In this document: positions 17,992 through 26,614 of the stretch, piece by piece | How positions within the stretch are numbered: the stretch's first letter is position 1 | How the letters are laid out: the number at the start of each line of letters is the position of its first letter | NCBI GenBank assembly: GCA_003136595.1 | Contig: PLEY01000135.1 | Location: 8,447-57,711 of the forward strand | DNA: 49,265 nt | Direction: 5' to 3' | Source: Burkholderiales bacterium | Lineage (GTDB): Bacteria; Pseudomonadota; Gammaproteobacteria; Burkholderiales; Burkholderiaceae_D | Made by a program: the position numbers and the translations under genes | The notes under the pieces: generated by a model | The model's database searches: none | Seen by the model: the letters and a program-made list of their open reading frames with translations, nothing else | What the model was told of the DNA's origin: nothing

Positions 17992-18470
17992 CCAGCCTGG
18001 GGAGGCACCGCGCCGGACCTCGCCGCGGCACGGGCGGCGGATCCAATCTCGCAGGGCGCCCAAAGCCGGAGCAAAGCGGTGGGCATCTACGTCGATTGCT
18101 GGCGGGACTTGCAGCAATGAATGGCGAGGGGGCCACTCGTCGCGGCGATGTGGGGATGGGCAGTGACCTTGGGACGCACCAACACACTGCTGCGCATCCC
18201 CCACCGAATCCCCAACGGAATTTCCAGCGGCATTTGCAACGGAGTCCCGGCTTGATAGGGTCGCCTGGCGTACACAGCATAATCATGGTCGCGCGGTTCA
18301 TTGTGGATACAATGCGCGGGCGACGATCTCTGGCCCGCTTTTCGAAGCGTGTCGCGGCTTGGTGAGGCTGACTGGTGAGGCTGACTTGACAAGAATGCGG
18401 CCCTGAAGCCTACTTAGCACCGTCCAGGTCCACCAGAAGAATCAACCTGAAAAACTCTAGGAGAAAAAAG
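17992..18470. other. Intergenic region between panE and the DUF3761 gene
   Basis: About 480 bases with no recognisable gene. The right part becomes less GC-rich and should carry the promoter of the secreted-protein gene; no convincing -35/-10 pair could be fixed by eye. Confidence 0.5.
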
Positions 18471-18980
18471 ATGAAGTTGAATCAGTCGTACTGGGCCCCC
18501 CTGGCTTTGACCGCCGCGATGCTGGTTCCTTTGACGGGAGCTGCACAAAGTGCCGCCCCGGCCGGTTCCACGGGTGAATGCAAGGACGGTACCTACTCGC
18601 AAAGTCCGACGAAGAAGGGCGCTTGCAACAAGCACGGTGGAGTGAAGGAGTGGTATGCAACGCCGGCTGCCGCGGCTCCCGCTGCCGCACCTGCCGCGGC
18701 TCCTGCTGCCGCAGCTCCCGCTGCAGCGCCTGCCGCGGCCGCACCAGTGGCTGCGACACCGGCCGCAGCGCCTGCGCCCAAGGCCGCTGCAGCGACCAAG
18801 GTCGCCGCGACTCCCGCTGCCGGCGGTGGGCCGGGCCAGGTCTGGGTCAACACCAAGTCGAACGTCTATCATTGCCCGGGCACCAAGTACTACGGAACGA
18901 CCAAGGAGGGCGCCTACATGTCCGAGGCTGATGCCAAAGCCAAGGGCGCTCACGCTGATCACGGCAAGGCCTGTTCCTAG
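18471..18980 (+). CDS. Secreted DUF3761 protein with Ala/Pro linker
   Basis: This 169-residue exported protein has a signal peptide ending near residue 25 (VPLTGAAQSA). The DUF3761 module follows (ECKDGTYSQSPTKKGACNKHGGVKEWYA, with its paired cysteines). Residues about 65-120 are an alanine/proline repeat linker. The C-terminal part (VWVNTKSNVYHCPGTKYYG, TKEGAYMSEADAKAKG) is a short motif found in other secreted bacterial proteins. Function is unknown; the histidines and cysteines would allow metal binding, which is only inference. ATG at 18471 has AGGAGA seven bases upstream. It precedes a PsiF-repeat gene by 45 bases on the same strand. Confidence 0.8.
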   Translation: MKLNQSYWAPLALTAAMLVPLTGAAQSAAPAGSTGECKDGTYSQSPTKKGACNKHGGVKEWYATPAAAAPAAAPAAAPAAAAPAAAPAAAAPVAATPAAAPAPKAAAATKVAATPAAGGGPGQVWVNTKSNVYHCPGTKYYGTTKEGAYMSEADAKAKGAHADHGKACS

Positions 18981-19025
18981 CCGCGCCGCCACTTGTCCGT
19001 TCGGTCCCCTCGTAAGGAGAAATCC

Positions 19026-19319
19026 ATGAAGCTCGTGATTGGACTTGGCGCGCTTGTACTGTTCTGCGCGTTCGGCCCGGCCGCTGCTGCGGAGAATTCG
19101 CAGCAGACCAAGATGGCCGATTGCAACCAGCAAGCGGCTGACAAGAAGGGCGACGATCGCAAGGCCTTCATGAAGCAATGCCTGAGCGCCAAGCCGGTCC
19201 CGCCGCCAAAGCCCCTGACGCCTCAGGAGCGCATGAAGCAATGCAACAAGGACGCGACGGGCAAGACGGGCGATGACCGCAAGGCGTTCATGAGTGACTG
19301 CCTGAAGGCCGACAAGTAG
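19026..19319 (+). CDS. PsiF-repeat periplasmic protein
   Basis: The 97-residue protein has a signal peptide (MKLVIGLGALVLFCAFGPAAAA) and two PsiF repeats. Each repeat follows the pattern C-N-x(3-5)-A-x-x-K-x-G-D-D-R-K-A-F-M-x-x-C-L, seen as DCNQQAADKKGDDRKAFMKQ and QCNKDATGKTGDDRKAFMSD. PsiF was first described as phosphate-starvation inducible in E. coli; its molecular role is not known. ATG at 19026 has AAGGAGA six bases upstream. It ends at a strong hairpin shared with the convergent persulfide dioxygenase gene. Confidence 0.88.
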   Translation: MKLVIGLGALVLFCAFGPAAAAENSQQTKMADCNQQAADKKGDDRKAFMKQCLSAKPVPPPKPLTPQERMKQCNKDATGKTGDDRKAFMSDCLKADK

Positions 19320-19331
19320 TCCTGGCTCCGG

Positions 19332-19362
19332 CTGCGGGGGCCGCCGCGCGCGGCTCCCGCAG
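19332..19362. terminator. Strong GC hairpin between convergent genes
   Basis: Arms CTGCGGG-G-GCCGC and GCGGC-T-CCCGCAG pair over 12 of 13 positions (the odd pair is G with T) around a 5-base loop. It sits between two convergent stops and could terminate transcription from both sides, although there is no T-run on either side. Confidence 0.55.
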
Positions 19363-19380
19363 GGTCGGCCGCCTCCGTGG

Positions 19381-20502
19381 CTATTGTTCCGCGCGTGCCT
19401 TCTGGGTTTCGAGACCTTCGGCGCGCCAGCGCAGCATGCCTCCGGCGAGACTCGCGCAGTCGAGGCGTCCGAGCCGGTTCAAGATGATGGTGGCCTGCGC
19501 CGAGCGGCCGCCTGCCCGGCATACCGTGACGATCGGGCAATGCGGATCCAGGAGGGCGTGGCGCTCGGCAAGCTCGCCAAGAGGTATGTGGATGGCACGG
19601 GCGATATGTCCGAGTGGCCCATTCCATTCCGAGACCTCGCGCACGTCGACGATCTGTACCCGGCCCGGGTTTTCTTCGAGCCAGCGAGGCGCCACCTCCC
19701 AGATTCCCGCCGACGAGTAGGACAGCGGTGCCCAGTTCGGCTCCTGCCCTGTGCCCGATGCGATGGTTCCGCACTGGAGGTTGGCCGGCACCGCCTCCTC
19801 GATGCGTTTCGGATGGGCCAGGCCGAGGTTGTCCATATAGCCCGTGAAGTCCTGGACGCTGATTTCACCCCCAAGACGTGGATTGAAGCGGCGTTCCTCG
19901 GCGATGCTGGTGACGCTGAACCCGCGGTAGTCGTGGCCGGGATAAACCAGGCAGGGCTCAGGAAGTGCAAACAGGATCTCGTGCACGGACTGGTATAGCC
20001 GTGCGGCGCTACCCTGCTGGAAATCAGTGCGTCCGCAGCTGCGAACCAGGAGACTGTCCCCGGTGAACACCATGCTGCCGTCATCGAGCAGATAACTCAT
20101 GCAGCCGTAGGTGTGGCCAGGTGTCGCCAGCGCGCGCAGACTGCGTGCGCCAAAGGCGATCTGATCACCGTTTTCCAGATAGCGGTCGGCCCCCTTGGCG
20201 CCGCTCGCCGTGGCTATGAGGAGTGCACAGTCGGTGCGCTGGCGGATCAGACCTGCTCCGGTTATATGGTCCGCATGGACATGAGTCTCCAGGGTGGCGG
20301 TCACGATGAGGCCAAGTTCCGATGCGAGCGCGAGGTCGCGCCTGACGTGCTCGAGGACCGGGTCGATCAGCAGTGCCGCCCCGCTCACGGGATCGCCGAG
20401 GAGATAGGTGTAGGTCGAGGACTGAGGATCAAACAGCTGTCGGAATATCACCCTGGCTCCTGGTGGGTCTGGCGGGCAGAGCGCTGATCGTTCGGTGGTC
20501 AC
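19381..20502 (-). CDS. Persulfide dioxygenase-rhodanese fusion (ETHE1-like)
   Basis: The 373-residue protein joins two domains. Residues about 15-245 are a metallo-beta-lactamase-fold persulfide dioxygenase of the ETHE1 type: iron ligands in THVHADHITG, PGHTYGCMSY, FTGDSLLVRSCGRTDF and YPGHDYRG. Residues about 265-365 are a rhodanese domain with active-site cysteine in the loop CRAGGRS. The dioxygenase oxidises glutathione persulfide to sulfite; the rhodanese moves sulfane sulfur, for example to or from thiosulfate. Known PDO-rhodanese fusions do both in one chain. The start is GTG at 20502 with no good Shine-Dalgarno sequence. It lies six bases after the stop of the membrane-protein gene, so the two are one operon, probably translationally coupled. 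Confidence 0.88.
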   Translation of the reverse strand: MTTERSALCPPDPPGARVIFRQLFDPQSSTYTYLLGDPVSGAALLIDPVLEHVRRDLALASELGLIVTATLETHVHADHITGAGLIRQRTDCALLIATASGAKGADRYLENGDQIAFGARSLRALATPGHTYGCMSYLLDDGSMVFTGDSLLVRSCGRTDFQQGSAARLYQSVHEILFALPEPCLVYPGHDYRGFSVTSIAEERRFNPRLGGEISVQDFTGYMDNLGLAHPKRIEEAVPANLQCGTIASGTGQEPNWAPLSYSSAGIWEVAPRWLEENPGRVQIVDVREVSEWNGPLGHIARAIHIPLGELAERHALLDPHCPIVTVCRAGGRSAQATIILNRLGRLDCASLAGGMLRWRAEGLETQKARAEQ

Positions 20503-20508
20503 GCCAAA

Positions 20509-20898
20509 TCAAAGGAAATAGTACGCGGCCGCCGCACAAGCCAAAAGGCGCGCGAGCCAGCCCAGCAGCTGCGCTACGATCAATGCCCAACCGAGCTTCA
20601 GGTAGAGACCGGCCTGAGCGACCAGGGGGACGACGATCGCAATCCAGCTCCCGATGGCGAACATGACTGCGGGCTGCAATGAGGACAGACCGAAGAAGCC
20701 GCACATGAACAGGAAGACCAGCGCGGTCAGGACGGCTCCGATCCGTGCGAGCACGAAGGCTGCAAGCCGGTGGCCATCGATCCACGGTCGGCGCAGCCCG
20801 CCGCTGCCGCGCATGAGCAGTCCAAAGAAGAGGCCGTCGGTGACGCTGATCGCGAGAAATGCGGCAAGAGCTGCGGGGCCATATTGGGACCAGTTCAT
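20509..20898 (-). CDS. Four-helix integral membrane protein, unknown function
   Basis: The 129-residue protein has four likely membrane helices (about 8-27, 47-70, 76-98 and 103-127) and a short loop GSGGLRRPWIDGHRLA between the first two. I do not recognise a characterised family. It is the upstream partner of the persulfide dioxygenase-rhodanese gene, so a link with sulfur handling is possible but unproved. The start ATG at 20898 was chosen because the hydrophobic protein begins there, with GGAG nearby upstream. Its layout resembles the 140-residue membrane protein at 32367-32789. Confidence 0.65.
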   Translation of the reverse strand: MNWSQYGPAALAAFLAISVTDGLFFGLLMRGSGGLRRPWIDGHRLAAFVLARIGAVLTALVFLFMCGFFGLSSLQPAVMFAIGSWIAIVVPLVAQAGLYLKLGWALIVAQLLGWLARLLACAAAAYYFL

Positions 20899-21094
20899 CG
20901 ATTTTTCGCCCGGATGTGATTTATCCTCGGATACTGCCCGGGTTCGGGGGCAGGGCACAAGTGGCTGCCCGCCAACCGCTGCCGACCGCTGCCAACGGCT
21001 GCCCACCGCTCCATCTGCGAAGCCGGGGAGCCCGATTGCTGAGCTTACCGGCCTGTCGAACCACTCTGTAACCGAATCGAAAGGGAAGCGAGAT

Positions 21095-21526
21095 ATGAAA
21101 AGTATCACGAAGGGTATCGTCTGCTGCGGTTTGCTGGGTCTTCTGGCCGTCGGATCCGCCGAGGCTCAGTCCGATTCCGCTTCGAAACCGCAGGCAGCCG
21201 CGAACGCGGCGGGCGGTGCGGTGCTGCTTACTGTCTTTCTGCGTCACGACCAGTCCAAGACCCTTGGGGAAATCAACCAGGAGCTGCAGCGCAATGGCTA
21301 CTTCGACAAGTTTCCTCCGCAGGGCGTGGAGGTCGTATCGTGGTACGTGATGATGGGAATCGGTCAGGTCGTGACGCTGCGGGTGCCTGTGGACAAGCTG
21401 CGGGAGGTCAATGTCGCCCTTGAGAACACAGCCTGGGGTGCCTTTCGGACTGAGTTCTATCCGACTTACGACTACAGGCAGCTGGCCCAGCAGCAGCGCG
21501 AGGCGATGGCGGGCCCAAAGCCGTGA
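21095..21526 (+). CDS. Exported protein of unknown function
   Basis: The 143-residue protein has a clear signal peptide (MKSITKGIVCCGLLGLLAVGSAEAQ). The mature part has one compact domain: VLLTVFLRHDQSKTLGEINQ, WYVMMGIGQVVTLRVP and the tail EFYPTYDYRQLAQQQREAM. The alternation of strands and helices suggests a small alpha/beta (ferredoxin-like) fold, which is inference. ATG at 21095 has AAGGGAAGCGAG upstream. The gene stands alone, divergent from the membrane-protein/persulfide-dioxygenase pair. Confidence 0.75.
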   Translation: MKSITKGIVCCGLLGLLAVGSAEAQSDSASKPQAAANAAGGAVLLTVFLRHDQSKTLGEINQELQRNGYFDKFPPQGVEVVSWYVMMGIGQVVTLRVPVDKLREVNVALENTAWGAFRTEFYPTYDYRQLAQQQREAMAGPKP

Positions 21527-21825
21527 AATGAGCGCCTGTCGCAGCCGGACCTCGCAGTGCGCAACCCACGGGTGCTGCGAGCCCGCTTCGATGCGCAGGC
21601 CTCGTCCCCAATCCGGATCGCAAGACGCCCCAGGATCGGTCCCGGGCCGCACCAAAGCGGACCAAACGGTAGCGAAAACACGCCTTTGGCACCGGCACAC
21701 TCGGGCGCTTGACATCGAGGTCTTCGCCACGGTCTGGGGGCGGGCGCCGATGGCGCTCCCGTCCCCTCTTAAGAGTGCGGTTCTTTGTTGAATCCGTCAC
21801 AGAAGTATCGTAAGGTGAACAATCG

Positions 21826-22287
21826 ATGGGCCGGATCGACCGGCCCAATTTTCTGCTTCCTGATCCGGCCATGAATGGAAACCTGACGCGCAGCACCATC
21901 TTTGCGCCCGTTGAAAGGGAATCCTCCGAGGCGCCCCGCAGATCGCTTTCCCGCTTTGTTTTTGATCGTCTGGCGAGCTACGGCATCACGGCGATGGTCG
22001 AGTCCTTGCGCTCGACCTCGAAGAATTTCCTTTTGATCTCGCTCGATTCTGAGGTCGCCTCGGCGACCAATGTGATGTTCGATCATGGCAACGCGGTGAG
22101 CGAACTCCTCATGCGCGAGATCCGTAGCGAGTTTGGTGAGGGGGTGAAGATGGATGGCATCTTCTGGCGAGTCGAGCCCTCCCCCGCTGACAGTGCGTCC
22201 AGCGAAGCCATGTTCCAGAAAGCCCGTCTGGAACTGGAGTTGAAGATCCGGGAGCGCCGCGCCGCGCGCGTGGCCCGAACCTCATAG
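21826..22287 (+). CDS. Hypothetical cytoplasmic protein
   Basis: I do not recognise this 153-residue protein. It has no signal peptide or membrane span. The central part (FDRLASYGITAMVESLRSTS) is mixed hydrophobic and polar, and the C-terminus is a strongly charged helix (ARLELELKIRERRAARVAR). ATG at 21826 has TAAGGTGA eight bases upstream, a good ribosome-binding site, which supports a real gene. An internal ATG (21871, MNGNLT) has none. No neighbour hints at a function. Confidence 0.65.
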   Translation: MGRIDRPNFLLPDPAMNGNLTRSTIFAPVERESSEAPRRSLSRFVFDRLASYGITAMVESLRSTSKNFLLISLDSEVASATNVMFDHGNAVSELLMREIRSEFGEGVKMDGIFWRVEPSPADSASSEAMFQKARLELELKIRERRAARVARTS

Positions 22288-22318
22288 ACTTGCCGCGGGG
22301 TCGAACTGGCGCTCGCGG

Positions 22319-22678
22319 CTAGACTTTGCCGGTCCGTTCCCGATTCAGGATCAGGTCCTCAGCGTAAGCGAAGGCCGCGTCGATCGCCAATTCCCGGGTG
22401 CCATACGTCAAATCGAGCTGCTCTTCCTCCTGAAAGGGCAGGGTCACCGTCCAATCCTGGTTGGGGCGTGTAATCCGGAAGATGCCGGCCCAGCGCGTGC
22501 CCTGCGGGATGGCGCGGGCGCTGATCATGTATTCGCCAAAGCGGCCTACTTTCACAGGTTCTCCGGAAGCTGCGCTCAGATATGCATTTTGCACTGGGCT
22601 CGCGCGGTTGCGCAACCTGGCCCTTTGCGAGAAGCGCCCTCCATGAGATGCCTTATAATTGTCGATTGAGTTTCCCAC
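22319..22678 (-). CDS. Hypothetical small protein
   Basis: The open frame reaches back to GTG at 22678 and gives 119 residues. The conserved-looking part is the second half: [20 protein letters not shown], then [20 protein letters not shown] and [17 protein letters not shown]. This looks like a small soluble alpha/beta protein; I know no function. The first 40 residues are basic and less convincing, and an ATG at 22531 could be the true start. The gene is divergent from gltX and its 5' end overlaps the gltX promoter area. Confidence 0.55.
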   Translation of the reverse strand: MGNSIDNYKASHGGRFSQRARLRNRASPVQNAYLSAASGEPVKVGRFGEYMISARAIPQGTRWAGIFRITRPNQDWTVTLPFQEEEQLDLTYGTRELAIDAAFAYAEDLILNRERTGKV

Positions 22679-22749
22679 CGCCCTTCACGGGCGACGCCGC
22701 GTGGCGCGAACTGCCGCCGCCGCTCTACAGAGCCCTGCGCCAAGCCCTC

Positions 22750-24147
22750 ATGGAAAAAGCCGTCCGGACCCGCTTTGCACCCTCGCCCACCGGATTTCTG
22801 CATCTCGGGGGGGCGCGTACCGCGCTCTTCTCCTGGGCCTACGCGCGCCGCTTCGGCGGCACGTTCATTCTGCGCGTCGAGGACACTGACGTCGAACGTT
22901 CGACTCCCGCGGCTGTAGAAGCCATCCTGGACGGCATGCGCTGGCTCGATCTTGAGTACGATGAAGGGCCGTTCTATCAGATGCAGCGCATGGACCGCTA
23001 CCGGCAGGTGGTGGCCGAAATGCTGGCTGACGGCCGCGCCTATCTCTGCTACACCACTCCCGCGGAACTCGAAGCCAAGCGGGCGGAACAGCGGGAACGA
23101 GGTGAGAAGCCGCGCTATGACGGTCGCTGGCGACCGGAACCGGGCAAGGTGCTACCGGTACGCCCCGAGGGCATTCGACCGGTCATCCGGTTCAGGAACC
23201 CTCTGGATGGCGACGTCGCTTGGGACGACATCATCAAGGGACCGATCGCGATTTCCAATCGGGAACTCGATGATCTCATCATCGCCCGTCCCGATGGGAC
23301 CCCGACCTACAATTTCTGCGTGTGTGTGGATGATTGGGACATGGGCATCACGCATGTGATCCGTGGCGACGACCATGTCAACAACACACCGCGCCAGATC
23401 AACATCCTGCGTGCCTTGGGCGCCGCGCTGCCGCTCTATGGTCACGTACCGATGATCCTTGGGCCGGACGGTGTGAAGCTCTCCAAGCGCCATGGCGCGG
23501 TGAGCGTCATGCAGTACGAGGAGGATGGATATCTGCCCGAGGCGATGATCAACTATCTTGCCCGCCTGGGCTGGAGCCACGGCGACGATGAGGTGTTCTC
23601 GCGGCAGGAACTGGTCAGCTGGTTCGACGCCCGGCACATCTCGCATTCGCCCGCGCAGTGGGATCCGAAGAAACTCGCATGGCTGAACAACCATTACATC
23701 AAGGCGGCCTCAGACGAGCGGCTCGCAACACTGGTCGCACCGCGTATCGAGAAGCGGGGCGGGCGGATCGAAGGCGCACCGCTTGGGGGTGTGGTGGGCT
23801 TGCTGAAGGATCGTGCCGACACGCTCGAGCAACTGGCTGAGGCGAGCATGCTGTTCTACCGGCCGTACGAGCTCGATCTGGCGCTCAAGGAACTCCATGT
23901 GACCGACGCCATCAGGCCGGCACTGAAGGTCTTTGCCGAGCGCTGCATGGATCTTTCCTGGGAGCGCAGTGCCATCGGCGCCCTCATCAAGGAGATCCTT
24001 GCCCAGTTTGGCCTGAAAATGCCGCAACTCGCGGTACCGCTGCGGGTGGCTCTCGTAAGCCAGATCCAGACACCCTCCGTTGACGCCGTCGTGGAACTCC
24101 TCGGGCGGCAAACTGTGGTGGCGCGCGTCCTTGGCGCGCTCGAATGA
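22750..24147 (+). CDS. gltX: Glutamyl-tRNA synthetase
   Basis: The 465-residue enzyme charges tRNA-Glu with glutamate. The class I signature is visible: [19 protein letters not shown], where HLGG at residues 18-21 is the HIGH motif, and KLSKR at residues 243-247 (KMSKS motif). [12 protein letters not shown] and [27 protein letters not shown] (split by the catalytic fold) are also typical. The C-terminal helical anticodon-binding domain is complete. ATG at 22750 was chosen because the catalytic domain starts right after it; an upstream extension overlaps the divergent gene. A TATAAT at 22654-22659 may be its -10 box, but no good -35 is spaced correctly. Its substrate tRNA-Glu is encoded 508 bases downstream. 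Confidence 0.96.
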   Translation: MEKAVRTRFAPSPTGFLHLGGARTALFSWAYARRFGGTFILRVEDTDVERSTPAAVEAILDGMRWLDLEYDEGPFYQMQRMDRYRQVVAEMLADGRAYLCYTTPAELEAKRAEQRERGEKPRYDGRWRPEPGKVLPVRPEGIRPVIRFRNPLDGDVAWDDIIKGPIAISNRELDDLIIARPDGTPTYNFCVCVDDWDMGITHVIRGDDHVNNTPRQINILRALGAALPLYGHVPMILGPDGVKLSKRHGAVSVMQYEEDGYLPEAMINYLARLGWSHGDDEVFSRQELVSWFDARHISHSPAQWDPKKLAWLNNHYIKAASDERLATLVAPRIEKRGGRIEGAPLGGVVGLLKDRADTLEQLAEASMLFYRPYELDLALKELHVTDAIRPALKVFAERCMDLSWERSAIGALIKEILAQFGLKMPQLAVPLRVALVSQIQTPSVDAVVELLGRQTVVARVLGALE

Positions 24148-24235
24148 GTGTTGCGAGATGGGTTGGGCCCGGGTATGGAACGCTAGTGGCGCAGTTTGGA
24201 ATTCCCGCCTGGTAGACGCAGGGCACCTCGGGCCC

Positions 24236-24367
24236 TCAGGAATCAGGCTCCTCTGGCTTTCGGAGCGCAACTGACAAAGACACCGCTAGCGAGAGGGCGA
24301 CCGCAACTCCACCGCCGACACAAACACTGATCCAGATCGCCAACTGATGCGCAGAGATCCCGTGCAT
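24236..24367 (-). CDS. Small single-pass membrane protein (43 residues)
   Basis: A short frame encodes one hydrophobic helix (IWISVCVGGGVAVALSLAVS) with a short N-terminus (MHGISAHQLA) and a charged tail (LRKPEEPDS). The ATG at 24367 has GGAGGG five bases upstream, an excellent ribosome-binding site. No family is recognised. The signal for a real gene is the ribosome site plus the membrane helix; nothing else. Confidence 0.5.
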   Translation of the reverse strand: MHGISAHQLAIWISVCVGGGVAVALSLAVSLSVALRKPEEPDS

Positions 24368-24480
24368 CCAACCCTCCGATTTCCCCAGTATGGCTAGCTT
24401 ACACCCGGGCGGTCCGTCGAGCCAGGGTGTCTCAGAAATAGAAATTTTCAAGCTGCGACACCCGCTATGGAACGACTGGA

Positions 24481-24510
24481 TTTACAAGGGCCGGTAAATT
24501 TCGCTATAAT
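24481..24510 (+). promoter_or_regulatory. Sigma-70 promoter of the tRNA-Ala/tRNA-Glu unit
   Basis: TTTACA (24481-24486) and a perfect TATAAT (24505-24510) are separated by 18 bases. The -10 box lies 14 bases before the tRNA-Ala 5' end, so transcription would start about 7-8 bases upstream of the mature tRNA. Confidence 0.8.
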
Positions 24511-24524
24511 CCCGCTTCTTTGTT

Positions 24525-24600
<76 letters not shown>

Positions 24601-24655
24601 ACAAAATATAGGCTGTGCGAGGAGCGCTTCAGACGTTCCCGCATGACAGATCTCT

Positions 24656-24731
24656 GTCCCCATCGTCTAGAGGCCTAGGACATCACCCTTTCACGGTGAG
24701 TACGCGGGTTCGAATCCCGCTGGGGACGCCA
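24656..24731 (+). tRNA. tRNA-Glu (anticodon TTC)
   Basis: The 76-base gene begins GTCCCCATCGTCTAGAGGCC, as expected for tRNA-Glu, and ends with encoded GCCA. The anticodon loop CTTTCAC gives anticodon TTC. It lies 55 bases after tRNA-Ala and is probably cotranscribed. The DNA just downstream is rich in decayed sequence, as often seen next to tRNA genes used as integration sites, but I find no second copy of its 3' end that would mark an attachment site. Confidence 0.96.
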
Positions 24732-25031
24732 TTAAAATCAATTAGTTACAATTGGAATGGGCGAGGGCTGCGGAGGTGTGTCTCGGCCACGTCGGGAAGT
24801 GGTCACGGGTCGGCCGATTCTTTACATTCGCCGTGCAGGCAAAGGAAAGTCCGTTCAGCGTTTCTGGGGCTCAAATCCAGACAGCGCGCTCTGAGAGCTC
24901 CTTAGCCTTTCAGGCTGTCCGTATAGAGCGCGAGACACGGATAAGTCTGGAAGATCGCGAAATCTCTCTTCTTCTGTGCGCATTGCTTCGACAGTGGACA
25001 TGACGGCGCGCCCGCGGGTTGAGAGTAGACC

Positions 25032-25447
25032 CTACGAGAGCCCGATCTGACTCGCCTGGAGAGCGGGGTCCAAAACGACGTGCTCTTGACGTCGCAGGTC
25101 GCCGTCCCACCTCGCAATCGTGCGGAGCGTGACGTTGTACGTTTTGCCGGTCGGCGCGACCCCTGTCCCGTCGGGCATGGTCATCTCGCCCATGAAGGTG
25201 CCGGCGGCTCTGCAGATCACGGGCGACCAGTCGTCGCTGCCAATTTGGGCGGTATGCGGGTCATTGTGGACCCGCGTGTCCGGAAGGATGCGGAGCACTC
25301 CTGCATGGCTGCGGCATGCGCGGGCTCCCCGTTTATCGGCTCCGCGCTTCCAGTCAGGTGCGCCGTCATATCCGGATGATGCGCGCGCGTCATCCCTGCG
25401 GCATCCCGCGCATTGAAGGCATCGTCGCATTTCTTCATAAGCCGCAC
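25032..25447 (-). pseudogene. Frameshifted SnoaL-like (ester cyclase family) gene
   Basis: The N-terminal half reads MRLMKKCDDAFNARDAAGM then HHPDMTAHLTGSAEPINGEP in one frame, a SnoaL/NTF2-fold pattern. The C-terminal half (LRILPDTRVHNDP, GTFMGEMTMPDGTGVAPTGK, TIARWDGDLRRQEHVVLD, QASQIGLS) continues in another frame. The switch falls near 25285-25305, so one or two bases have been lost or gained. Together the halves would make a full-length protein of about 138 residues. Without an error in the assembly it cannot be functional. The C-terminal frame fuses by chance with the decayed gene upstream, so an automated annotation would call a chimeric 188-residue protein here. Confidence 0.75.
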
Positions 25448-25866
25448 CGTCTGCGTCGTACGCCCGTTTCGGCGTGTCTGCGCGTCCAGCGCGAGATAGG
25501 GCGCGCGCGGCAGCCTTCAGACTGCCATCAGGCAGTGCGACGAAGCCGATGGGGGTGCCGGGCGCATGCGTCTGAATCGAATCGACGATGCGCTCCAACA
25601 GTTCGATATTGGCATCCGCCTGACGCAGGCCCCGCCGATAAGCACGGCGTCATAGGTCGCGCTGACGAGTTGGGCTGTGACCGGGGCTTCGGCCGACCCG
25701 TCAAGCTTGATGATGCGGTACTCGAGCCGGTCCCCTTGGGCGGAAAACTGCCTCTGCGCGTCCTCCACAGCGGCTCAAAGCGTCTCCGCTGTCATGCCTT
25801 TGGAACGTTCGGCGCGGTGAAGTCGATTCCAGCGGGATTCAGGCCAATCAAGAAATTGCGTTTCAT
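25448..25866 (-). pseudogene. Decayed conserved hypothetical gene with several lesions
   Basis: Pieces in different frames line up in order as one protein: MKRNFLIGLNPAGIDFTAPN (from ATG at 25866), then MTAETL and AAVEDAQRQFSAQGDRLEY, then VSATYDAVLIGGA, then DANIELLERIVDSIQTHAPG and FVALPDGSLKAAARAL. Between them lie a frameshift near 25796, an in-frame TGA at 25775-25777 and a second frameshift at about 25611-25634. Small proteins with YD-V-VIGG in the middle are a conserved unnamed group that I recall only loosely. The true 3' end is unknown; I close the feature where the SnoaL remnant begins. Confidence 0.7.
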
Positions 25867-26614
25867 GGAAGTCGTCCCTGGTCCGAGACACGTGGGCGTA
25901 CAACGCGCTCGCCGTGCCGAGCTTCACGGTGATTCGTCCTCAGGGATAGCTCTGTGCGCCCGTACGCATAAGGGCGCTTTCTGCGGGAATGGACACGCCG
26001 CGTCAGCAGGACCGATCGGCTCCTTCCAGCGGATACATCTTGTTCTGCGCACCGCAAACCTCGACGAAAATCTGGTAGCTCTGGAGTGGCGGCGATCTGC
26101 GTGAACTCGCCGCGCGGCAAAGGCGCCGCAGCAGTGCACGCCGTGCTATCGAGGGGTCATTCACCCGGCGAGCGGCGGATCGGAAGTCCGGTGAGCACCG
26201 TGGTTCGTCGGGAACGTGTTGTGATATCAGGGCCTTGCAGCAGGGTACCCCTTTGGTCACATCGAATTCAGGCGCAAGAAACGGCCCGGCTCGATTCTGC
26301 GGCGGGCGCGCACCGGCGAAGTCGCGACCGCAAAGCCCTGGAGATTGGAGAAAGCGGTCCCCAGCTGGGGACTCAGGGGATCCTAAGAACGCTTCAAGCT
26401 CGCGGCGAGTGACTGCTTGCCTGGACCCATACCGACCCCAGACCACCAGCGCCGCGCGCGACTCGCATCCGGCATCCGAGGACTGGTGGACCGTAACGTA
26501 CCGCGCCTGGGACGGCGGCGAGCTTCAAATTGACGCGACTTTCCCCGTCTAATCCAGGTTTGTGAGGAGGATCCGTGCGGTGATACTCAGGAGTTACCTT
26601 CTTAAGGGTTAGCC
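25867..26614. other. Gene-poor region upstream of the GGDEF-EAL gene
   Basis: About 750 bases with open frames on both strands but no recognisable protein. Composition is locally mixed and it adjoins the two decayed genes, so it may be further degenerated sequence. The right end carries AAGGG of the next gene's ribosome-binding site. Confidence 0.5.

Noticed and set aside
25032-25598. 188-residue hypothetical protein on the minus strand
   Set aside because: It is a chimera of the front of one decayed gene and the back of another, joined by frameshifts.
26003-26446. Minus-strand frame of 147 codons
   Set aside because: No recognisable domain and no ribosome site; it lies in the degraded region after the pseudogenes.
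24656-26614. tRNA-Glu as an attachment site of a genomic island
   Set aside because: No integrase gene and no repeated tRNA 3' end were found downstream; only decayed genes hint at it.
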